Of a DNA stretch of 64,000 bases, positions 29,379-36,740 are shown one piece after another. The position numbers and the translations under genes were made by a program. The stretch is from assembly GCF_016135805.1 (NCBI RefSeq), contig NZ_JADWOX010000001.1:434001-498000 (forward strand), read 5' to 3'. The notes beneath the pieces are model-generated. The model was not told the origin of the DNA and did not search any database. It saw nothing but the letters and a program-made list of their open reading frames with translations. Each line of letters begins with the position of its first letter. Within the stretch, counting starts at the first letter, position 1. Source of the DNA: Caulobacter hibisci (GTDB taxonomy: Bacteria > Pseudomonadota > Alphaproteobacteria > Caulobacterales > Caulobacteraceae).

Positions 29379-31493
29379 CTAGACCGCCGCGCCCTCGCGC
29401 AGCCAGGCGTCGACCTTGGCGTAGAGCACTTCCTTCTGGATCGGCTTGGCGACGTGGTCGACCATGCCGGCCTCGCGGCACAGGGCGATCTGCTGGGGCA
29501 GGGCGTCGGCGCTCATGGCGATGATCGGCACGGCGCAGGCCGGACCGGGCAGGGCGCGGATGGCTCGGGTGGCGGTCAGGCCGTCCATGCCCGGCATGTG
29601 GATGTCCATCAGCACGATGTCGAAGCCGCCGGCCTTGGCCAGTTCGACCGCCTGCAGGCCGTTCTCGGCGGTGACCACCTCGCAGCCGGCCACGGTCAGG
29701 AAGGCGCCGCCGATCTCGCGGTTCATCGGGTGGTCGTCGACCAGCAGGATGCGGGCCGCGGCCGTGCGCTCCAAGCCCGTGTCGGCGGCGGGCGCCGGCG
29801 CCTCGCAGGGCTGGGCCGTAAGCTCGATCCAGAAGGTCGAGCCCTGGCCCGCGTGGGCGATCATGCCGATGCGTCCGCCCATCAGCTCGACCAGCGCCTT
29901 GCTGATCGCCAGGCCCAGGCCCGCGCCGCCGAAGGCGCGGGTGACCGAGCTGTCGCCCTGGGAGAAGCGCTGGAACAGCCGGTCGCGCAGTTCGGGCGGC
30001 ACGCCGATGCCGGTATCGCTGACCTCGACCCGCAGGGCGTCGGCTCCGGCGCCGGCCGAGACCGACAGGCGCGCGGTCACGCGGCCGGCCGGTGTGAACT
30101 TGACGGCGTTGTTGAGCAGGTTGAGCAGCACCTGGCGCAGGCGGGCGGCGTCCAGGCCGTGATGGCGGCCGGTCTCTCCGGCGACCTCGATATCCAGCGC
30201 CAGCCCCTTGGCCTGGGCGTCCTGGGCGACGATCGCGGCGGCGTCGCGCAGCACGGCCTCGGCGCTGGCCGGGGCGATCTGGAGCTCCACCCGGCCGGCC
30301 TCGACCCGCGAGAAGTCGAGCACGTCGTTGACCAGGGTCAGCAGGGCGCCGCCGGCGCCGTCGATCAGGCTGACATGGCGGCGGGCCTCGGGGGCGAGGT
30401 CGTCGCGGTCGGCCAGCAGGCGCGTGAAGCCCAGCACGCTGTTCAGCGGCGTGCGGATCTCGTGGCTCATGGTGGCCAGGAACTCGGTCTTGGCCTGGCT
30501 GGCGGCCTGGGCGCGGGCCTGGGCCTTGCGGGCCAGGCCCTGGCGGCGCACCAGAAGGCGCTTGAGCCGCTGCTGGTTGGCCAGGGCGAGGGCTGCGGTC
30601 ATGCAGGTGAAGAGCAGGGCGCTGATCAGCAGTTGCAGGGCGTGCATCCGCTCAGACGCCTGGGCGCGGGTCGCGGCCTCGGCGGTGAGGCCCAGCACGT
30701 TCAGCGGCGCGGCGATGGCGGCGATGATCACCGTCGCCCAGGCCGCGCCCTTGGGACCCAGCCTGAAGGCGGCCAGCACGCCGACCGGGAAGACCAGGAA
30801 CGGCAAGGTGTGGCCCGGGCGGCCGAAGGCCAGCCCCGCGCCGACGGCGACGGCCAGGTAGCAGGCGAGCTTCTCCCACGGCGACCGCTCGAAGCCGTGC
30901 GGAATGTCGGGATCGAACAGGATCAGGGTGACGGGCAGGCCGACGGTCATGCCCAGCAGGTTGATGAACAGCCAGTTCTTGATCAGCACGTGCAGGGGGA
31001 CGTGCAGCATCGGCTCGCTGGCGAAGGCGCCGAACACCGCCAGGCCGACGCTGACGGGGAGGGCGAGGCCGACCACGGTGAGGGCGCGCCGCAGGGTCTT
31101 CAGCCGGGGCGGGCCGCCATAGACGCGGCCCAGCACCAGGGCGATCAGCACCGCTTCGATGGAATCCAGCGACGTGAACAGGCCGGTCATGGCCGGCGGC
31201 GTGCCGCCGATGGTGTCGAGCACCAGATGGCTGATGGCGCTGACGGCGAACAGGATCGCTGCGCGGCCCGGCGTCAGCATCAGCAGGCCGGCGGCCAGCA
31301 CGCCGTTGCAGGGCCACAGCGAGGCCATGCCGGACGGCCCTCGGGTGAGCAGGTCGCAATAGCCGATCACGACGGCGTAGGTGACGATCAGCGCCAGTAG
31401 CAGGCGCGTCTGGCGAGGCTCGCCCTCGAATCGTTTCACTGCACTCAAGACGCTCGTCCTCGACCCACTGAACTCGATCGAAATCGCGAGCAA
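29379..31493 (-). CDS. Hybrid sensor histidine kinase/response regulator with MASE1-like membrane domain
   Basis: 704 residues. Residues 1-300 hold about eight hydrophobic segments resembling the MASE1 sensor (SLWPCNGVLAAGLLML, NWLFINLLGMTVGLPVTL). A short coiled coil leads to the HisKA domain with phospho-acceptor H344 (TMSHEIRTPLNSVLGF), then the ATPase with NLLNNAVKFTP, DTGIGVP and GGAGLGLAIS. A C-terminal receiver (about 580-695) has D630 in VLMDIHMPGMDG. No output domain, so it signals through a phosphorelay. It stands alone; its partner is unknown. Confidence 0.9.
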   Translation of the reverse strand: MLAISIEFSGSRTSVLSAVKRFEGEPRQTRLLLALIVTYAVVIGYCDLLTRGPSGMASLWPCNGVLAAGLLMLTPGRAAILFAVSAISHLVLDTIGGTPPAMTGLFTSLDSIEAVLIALVLGRVYGGPPRLKTLRRALTVVGLALPVSVGLAVFGAFASEPMLHVPLHVLIKNWLFINLLGMTVGLPVTLILFDPDIPHGFERSPWEKLACYLAVAVGAGLAFGRPGHTLPFLVFPVGVLAAFRLGPKGAAWATVIIAAIAAPLNVLGLTAEAATRAQASERMHALQLLISALLFTCMTAALALANQQRLKRLLVRRQGLARKAQARAQAASQAKTEFLATMSHEIRTPLNSVLGFTRLLADRDDLAPEARRHVSLIDGAGGALLTLVNDVLDFSRVEAGRVELQIAPASAEAVLRDAAAIVAQDAQAKGLALDIEVAGETGRHHGLDAARLRQVLLNLLNNAVKFTPAGRVTARLSVSAGAGADALRVEVSDTGIGVPPELRDRLFQRFSQGDSSVTRAFGGAGLGLAISKALVELMGGRIGMIAHAGQGSTFWIELTAQPCEAPAPAADTGLERTAAARILLVDDHPMNREIGGAFLTVAGCEVVTAENGLQAVELAKAGGFDIVLMDIHMPGMDGLTATRAIRALPGPACAVPIIAMSADALPQQIALCREAGMVDHVAKPIQKEVLYAKVDAWLREGAAV

Positions 31494-31638
31494 ATTCGCG
31501 CAGATGCACGCCTATAAGGTGAAGGGGGGCGCCGGGATCCGCAATTTATGGGCGGACCGCGCAGTCCCTTTTCCCGCCTGGCTTCGCGCATTAAGCGGAT
31601 AATTCGTACAATTACGGTCAACGAATTTTGTTACGCGA

Positions 31639-31669
31639 TTGACAGCGTTGTCCATTGACAGCGCTGTCG
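31639..31669 (+). promoter_or_regulatory. Double LacI-type operator and promoter of the TonB-dependent receptor gene
   Basis: Two abutting dyads 16 bp apart centre to centre: GACAGCGTTGTC (31641-31652) and GACAGCGCTGTC (31657-31668, a perfect palindrome). A consensus -35, TTGACA (31655-31660), is part of the second dyad, so binding would block polymerase. The rest of 31494-31819 is AT-rich leader with no gene. A related single site occurs at 36402. Confidence 0.68.
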
Positions 31670-31819
31670 CGTTACTCATAGGTTGCAGTCGCCGGCTCCC
31701 AAGAAGGGCCGGAGAACAAGGGAGGATGCGCAAGGCATCCCGAAAAACTTGGCGACTTAACTGCGTCGACCCTGTCGGCGGAGATCGGCTCTCTGCGGCC
31801 GTAACCTAGGGGAATGCTC

Positions 31820-34771
31820 ATGATTTCGAAGACTTACGCGACCAGGTCCGCGCTGATGGCGGCGGCTTCCTCGGTCGTCCTGCTGGGCGCCGGCCAGGCT
31901 TTCGCCCAGACGCCGGCCTCGGCCGCGGCCGCGCCGGCGGCGGCTCAGGAACCCTCACAGGTTGAGGAGGTGATCGTCACCGGCTTCCGCGCCTCGCTGC
32001 AGAGCGCGCTGAACGCCAAGAAGAACTCGAACCTGATCATCGAGTCGGTCACGGCCGAGGACATGGGCAAGTTCCCCGACCAGAACATCGCCGAGTCGCT
32101 GCAGCGCCTGCCCGGCGTGCAGATCGACCGCGAGAACGGCCAGGGCACCAAGGTCCGCATCCGCGGCCTCGACCAGAACGTCACGGTGCTGAACAACGAC
32201 ATCTTCGTCTCGGGCCTGGAACTGTTCCGCCTGGGCGAGGGCAAGAGCAAGCAGACCAATTCGCTGGAAGGCATTCCGTCCGAACTGATCGGCGGGGTCG
32301 ATGTCTACAAGTCGCCCGACGCCTCGCTGCTGGAAGGCGGCCTGGGCGGCGTCGTCAATCTGAAGACCCGCAACGCCCGGTCCCTGCGCGACGACGTGAC
32401 GATCGCCGGCGACCTGCGCGCCAACAAGGCCGGCGACACCGACTGGAACCCGACCGGCTCGCTGGTGCTGGGCTACAAGTTCAGCGACCGCTTCGCCGTG
32501 CTGGGCACGATCTCGTACGACAAGACCGAGATCCACACCGACGTGCTGGGCGGCGAAAACCGCGGCGGCTGGGCCTATAACGACCGCCCGGTGGCCGGCG
32601 GCGCGACCCTCGACGTGTGGTCGCCGGAATATCGTTACGCCACCTATCGCGACCAGGAGCGCAAGCGTCTCGGCGCCTCGCTGAACCTCGATTTCGCCCT
32701 GACGGACTCGCTGCAGCTGACCGGCGACTGGTTCCACTCGGATCTCAAGATCAAGACCAGCGAAGCCTCGATCAAGTTCCCGTTCGCCAACGAGAACGCC
32801 ACCTATGCGGCCGGCGCCAGCGTCGACGGCGACGGCGTGCTGCAATCGGGCACGCTGACCGCCAACTCGGCCGAAGGCACCTCGTACTTCCAGAACGCCG
32901 AGGCCAAGACCGACAACTTCCAGGTCGCCCTGAACTGGGACAACGGCGGCCGACTGAGCGGCAGCGTGCGCGCGGCCTACTCCACGGCCGACTACACCAG
33001 CGAAAGCGCCAACAACGACGTGCGCTACACCCAATACACCGTGCGCAACGGCACCTCGGCGGGCCTGGTGCCCAACGCCACCGCGCCGGCGACCTTCACC
33101 TACAGCTACGCCAACGGCGACAATCCGAAGTTCACCCCGGCCAACCCGGCCCAGTTCACCACGCCCTCCAGCGTGTTCGCCAAGTCGCACTGGGTGTTTG
33201 GTGAAGACACCCAGATCGACAACACCTCGATCCGCGGCGACCTGAAGTTCCGTCCCGAGTTCGGCGAGAGCGGCAACCTGGTGCTGACCGCCGGCGTCCG
33301 TTACGCCGAGCGCAAGATCGACTCCGAGTTCTGGCAGCTGCTGGCCGACTATTCGGGCAAGGGCGAGCTGAACGGTCGCTCCTTCGGTCAGGACTGGACG
33401 CCGTACGGCTACTTCCAGGACGGGGCCATCGGCTTCAAGTCGTGCGAACTGCCGGTTGGCACCCCCGGGCGCCCGACCTGCTCGGCGGGCGGCCGCTTCG
33501 GCGACTCGCCGGCCCTGATCACGCCCTACCAAACCGCGGCGACCAATCCCGAGCGCTTCGAAACCCTGACGGTGGGCGGCATCAACGCGCTGTTCCAGAA
33601 GCGCAGCCAGATGAGCAATCCGACGGCTTGGCTGTCGGGCCTCTATTCCTCGACGCCGTTCAAGAAGTTCGTCGATCCGATCCAGTCGTTCCGGATCAAG
33701 GAAAAGACCACCACCGGCTACGGCATGGTCGACCTGGGCGGCCGCGAGGATCGCTATCACGTCAACGCCGGCGTCCGCGTGGTCCGCACCGAGCTGAACA
33801 TCGACTCCAGCGATACGCCGGCCTCGCCCTGGTACTGGGGCACCGACAGCTGGAACGGCGTCATCGCCAACCCGGACTCGATCAAGACGACGCGCGAATA
33901 TACCGACGTCCTGCCCAGCGCGAGCGCGGTGTTCGACGTCAACGACAGCGACAAGGTGCGCGTCTCGGCGGCCCGCGTCGTCTCCCGCCAGGACCTGTTC
34001 CAGCTGGGCCAGGGCGCGTCCTACAACTACACCCGCAGCACCACCCCGGGGCCGAACGAGAACCGCTTCCTCTATACCAACGGCAGCGGCGGCAACACCG
34101 AGCTCGATCCGTATCGCGCTTCGCAGTTCGACATCGCCTATGAGCGCTACATCGGCGCCAGCGGCATCATCTCGGGGGCGTTCTTCTACAAGAGCGTCGA
34201 CTCGTTCATCCAGGACGAGACCGCGCCGCGCACCGTCGCGGACGGCTCGGTCGAGGGCGCGACCCTGGGCATCTTCACCCAGCCGATCAACGGCGAGGGC
34301 GGCACCATCAAGGGTATCGAACTGGCGGCTCAGTACGCCTTCGAAAACGGCTTCGGGTTCAACGCCAACTACACCTACTCCGACTCCGAGACCGACAAGT
34401 CGAACGACTACGACAACAACCTGCCGATCCCGGGCGTGGCCAAGAACGCCTTCAACCTGCAGGGCTACTACGAAGGCCACGGCTTCGAGGCCCGCGTCTC
34501 CTACGCCTGGCGCGACAAGAGCTACCAGGGCGACTTCGCGTTCGGCTCGGGCGCCGACCGCCACAACCTGGGCACCTGGGAGCGGGCCTATGGCCAGCTC
34601 GACGCCCAGATCGGCTATGCGGTGACCCCGGCGATCAAGGTGGTGCTGGAAGGCATCAACCTGACCGAGGAGCCGACCGGCCGTTACCTGCAGTGGGAAA
34701 ACCTGCCGTTCCGCTACGCCACCGGCGACCGCCGGATCGTGCTGGGCGCCCGGTTCAAGCTGGGCCTGTAA
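31820..34771 (+). CDS. TonB-dependent receptor (Xanthomonas/Caulobacter type)
   Basis: 983-residue outer-membrane receptor. Signal peptide to about residue 27 (ending QAFAQ), an Ala/Pro linker, a TonB box (EEVIVTG), the plug domain (about 55-175) with FPDQNIAESLQRLPGVQIDRENGQG and VRIRGLDQN, and a 22-strand barrel. This branch generally imports sugars or oligosaccharides. CTAGGGGA (31806-31813) suits ATG 31820 better than ATG 31814. The GH3 glycosidase downstream and LacI-type operators upstream support a carbohydrate substrate, identity unknown. The last residue is Leu, not the usual aromatic. Confidence 0.93.
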   Translation: MISKTYATRSALMAAASSVVLLGAGQAFAQTPASAAAAPAAAQEPSQVEEVIVTGFRASLQSALNAKKNSNLIIESVTAEDMGKFPDQNIAESLQRLPGVQIDRENGQGTKVRIRGLDQNVTVLNNDIFVSGLELFRLGEGKSKQTNSLEGIPSELIGGVDVYKSPDASLLEGGLGGVVNLKTRNARSLRDDVTIAGDLRANKAGDTDWNPTGSLVLGYKFSDRFAVLGTISYDKTEIHTDVLGGENRGGWAYNDRPVAGGATLDVWSPEYRYATYRDQERKRLGASLNLDFALTDSLQLTGDWFHSDLKIKTSEASIKFPFANENATYAAGASVDGDGVLQSGTLTANSAEGTSYFQNAEAKTDNFQVALNWDNGGRLSGSVRAAYSTADYTSESANNDVRYTQYTVRNGTSAGLVPNATAPATFTYSYANGDNPKFTPANPAQFTTPSSVFAKSHWVFGEDTQIDNTSIRGDLKFRPEFGESGNLVLTAGVRYAERKIDSEFWQLLADYSGKGELNGRSFGQDWTPYGYFQDGAIGFKSCELPVGTPGRPTCSAGGRFGDSPALITPYQTAATNPERFETLTVGGINALFQKRSQMSNPTAWLSGLYSSTPFKKFVDPIQSFRIKEKTTTGYGMVDLGGREDRYHVNAGVRVVRTELNIDSSDTPASPWYWGTDSWNGVIANPDSIKTTREYTDVLPSASAVFDVNDSDKVRVSAARVVSRQDLFQLGQGASYNYTRSTTPGPNENRFLYTNGSGGNTELDPYRASQFDIAYERYIGASGIISGAFFYKSVDSFIQDETAPRTVADGSVEGATLGIFTQPINGEGGTIKGIELAAQYAFENGFGFNANYTYSDSETDKSNDYDNNLPIPGVAKNAFNLQGYYEGHGFEARVSYAWRDKSYQGDFAFGSGADRHNLGTWERAYGQLDAQIGYAVTPAIKVVLEGINLTEEPTGRYLQWENLPFRYATGDRRIVLGARFKLGL

Positions 34772-34779
34772 GGGCCAGG

Positions 34780-34821
34780 CGCCGGCGGCGGGCTGCGAGC
34801 CGCCGCCGGCGTTCTTTTCTT
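34780..34821 (+). terminator. Hairpin with T-rich tail between receptor and halogenase genes
   Basis: 12-bp GC-only stem CGCCGGCGGCGG (34780-34791) and CCGCCGCCGGCG (34800-34811), 8-base loop, then TTCTTTTCTT. It ends 29 bases before the halogenase ATG, so it probably lets only part of the transcription through. Confidence 0.8.
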
Positions 34822-34849
34822 CGGGAGCGACCTAGGGGAGGGCGCTGAG

Positions 34850-36361
34850 ATGGATCGCGCGATCGGCTCCATCGCCATATTGGGCGGCGGCACGGCCGGC
34901 TGGATGGCCGCCTCGGTCCTGGCCCAGCTGCTGCGCGGCACGGGGACGACGATCACCCTGGTCGAGTCGCCCGAAATTCCGACGGTGGGGGTGGGCGAGG
35001 CGACGATCCCGCCGATCATCGACTTTCTTCGCCTGCTCGAGATCGACCAGGCCCAGTTCATGGTCGCCACCGAGGGCACCTTCAAGCTGGGCATTCGCTT
35101 CGAGGACTGGACCGTTCCGGGCGAGCGCTACTGGCATCCGTTCGGAACCTTCGGGCCGACCATCGACCGGCGGCCCTTTCACAACATGTGGCACCGGCTG
35201 CGGGCGGCGGGCGACGATCCCAAGGTCGAGGCCTACAACCTGTCGGCCGCCCTGGGCGATGCGGGCAAGGCGGCGTTCAACGATCCGCGGGCCGGCGGCC
35301 AGGGGCCGACCGGCGGCCTGCGTCACGCCCTGCATTTCGACGCCGGCCTGGTGGCGCGCTTCCTGCGGGCCTGGTCCGAGCGGCGCGGCGTCAAGCGCGT
35401 GGAGCGGCGCGTCGAGGGCGCGACCCTGCGCGACGACGGCTTCGTCGAGGCCCTGGTGCTGGACGGCGGCGAGCGGCTGGCGGCCGACTTCTTCATCGAC
35501 TGCAGCGGCTTTCGCGGCGTGTTGATCGAGGGGGCGCTGAAGACCGGCTACGAGGATTGGAAACGCTGGCTGCCCTGCGACCGGGCGGTGGCGGCGCCGA
35601 CGCCGCGCGAGGCCAATCCCGCCCCCTTCACCCTGGCCGCGGCGCGGCCGGCCGGCTGGCGCTGGAAGATCCCGCTGCGCCATCGCACCGGCAGCGGCTA
35701 TGTCTATTCCAGCGCCCATGTCAGCGACGACGAGGCCCTGGCCGACCTGACGCGCGAGGCCGGGCCGCTGCTGGCCGAGCCGCGGGTGCTGAAGTTCACC
35801 GGCGGCCGGCGCAAGGCGTTCTGGAACCGCAACGTCGTGGCGCTGGGCTTGGCGTCGGGCTTCCTGGAGCCGCTGGAGTCGACCAGCATCCACTTCGTGA
35901 CCAGCGGCCTGATGAAGTTGCTCGACCACTTCCCCGACAAGGATTTCGATCCGGCCAACATCGCCGCCTACAACACCGCCCTGATCGCCGACTACGAGGC
36001 CGCGCGCGACTTCCTGGTGTTGCACTACCAGCCAACCCGGCGGGACGAGCCGTTCTGGCGGGAGCGGGCGAGCGCTGCGATCCCCGACAGCCTGGCCGCG
36101 CGGCTGGAGCTCTATCGCGGCACGGGCCGCATTCCGTTTCGGCCGGGCGAGCTCTTTACCGACCTCTCCTGGTTCTACGTGCTGGAGGGGGTGGGCGTGC
36201 GGCCGGCGGCCTATGACCCGCTGGTGGACCACTCGAACCTCGCCGAAACGCGGGCCGGACTGGCCGGTTGGCGGGCCAAGGTCGACGAGGCCGTGCGCGG
36301 CGCGGCGACCCATGACGCGGTGCTCGACGCGGTCGCCGCCCAGGCCAGGCCGGCGGCATGA
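34850..36361 (+). CDS. Flavin-dependent tryptophan-halogenase-family protein
   Basis: 503 residues, PrnA-like fold. FAD motif GGGTAGW at 12-18, the halogenase-specific WRWKIP at 270-275, the catalytic lysine at K79 (TFKLGIRF) and the Glu that pairs with it at E343 (EPLESTSIHF). So all residues required for HOCl relay are kept, unlike simple monooxygenases. The substrate may not be tryptophan: homologues are frequent next to TonB-dependent receptors in Caulobacter and Xanthomonas, with no proven role. AGGGGAGGG precedes the ATG. A flavin reductase gene is not nearby. Confidence 0.88.
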   Translation: MDRAIGSIAILGGGTAGWMAASVLAQLLRGTGTTITLVESPEIPTVGVGEATIPPIIDFLRLLEIDQAQFMVATEGTFKLGIRFEDWTVPGERYWHPFGTFGPTIDRRPFHNMWHRLRAAGDDPKVEAYNLSAALGDAGKAAFNDPRAGGQGPTGGLRHALHFDAGLVARFLRAWSERRGVKRVERRVEGATLRDDGFVEALVLDGGERLAADFFIDCSGFRGVLIEGALKTGYEDWKRWLPCDRAVAAPTPREANPAPFTLAAARPAGWRWKIPLRHRTGSGYVYSSAHVSDDEALADLTREAGPLLAEPRVLKFTGGRRKAFWNRNVVALGLASGFLEPLESTSIHFVTSGLMKLLDHFPDKDFDPANIAAYNTALIADYEAARDFLVLHYQPTRRDEPFWRERASAAIPDSLAARLELYRGTGRIPFRPGELFTDLSWFYVLEGVGVRPAAYDPLVDHSNLAETRAGLAGWRAKVDEAVRGAATHDAVLDAVAAQARPAA

Positions 36362-36684
36362 GCGATCGAAATCAACCGCGCCGAAGATCCTCAAAAGAGG
36401 ATGGACAGCGCTGTCAATTCATGGTGTCTGATTAATGTGACCGCTATCGCAGCGCGCCTTTCGAGGCTGACGGCGAGGGCGAAACGAGAAGAACAAGGGA
36501 AGGAAACCACAGGGGCCGACCGGCGCGCGACCGCGCCGGGGCCTGTCAGTTCAACGCGTTCGACTTCATCCCGCTCCAGCGTCGACGCTCCGCGTCGGCG
36601 GGGATGACGCCCGACGGCCGCCGGTCCCCCCCGGCCGTCGGGCGGTTGGCTGGAGACCCCTCCTGCAAGGGGTTGCTCCCACTG
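36362..36684. other. Intergenic region between halogenase and GH3 genes
   Basis: No gene. It holds the operator at 36402-36417, a small fold-back TCATCCCG...CGGGGATGA (about 36568-36606) and a GC hairpin without a T-run in which GCCCGACGGCCG (36609-36620) pairs with the inverse ending near 36644. An open frame at 36401-36607 has no coding character. Confidence 0.55.
36402..36417 (+). promoter_or_regulatory. LacI-type operator upstream of the GH3 gene
   Basis: TGGACAGCGCTGTCAA contains the perfect 12-bp palindrome GACAGCGCTGTC (36404-36415), identical to the second dyad before the receptor gene. It is about 325 bases before the GH3 start codon and 41 bases after the halogenase stop. Confidence 0.65.
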
Positions 36685-36715
36685 CGGCGCGGCGGATTCG
36701 CCGCGCCGTTCTTTT
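36685..36715 (+). terminator. Hairpin with T-rich tail just before the GH3 gene
   Basis: CGGCGCGGCG (36685-36694) pairs with CGCCGCGCCG (36699-36708) around GATT, followed by TTCTTTT. It ends 25 bases before the ATG, the same layout and tail as the hairpin at 34780-34821. Confidence 0.78.
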
Positions 36716-36740
36716 CCAGATTTCCGTTTAGGGCCTCGCC

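Noticed and set aside
29352-31400. A 682-residue open frame antisense to the hybrid kinase
   Set aside because: Gln/Gly/Ala-rich shadow frame; the minus-strand kinase has all its catalytic motifs.
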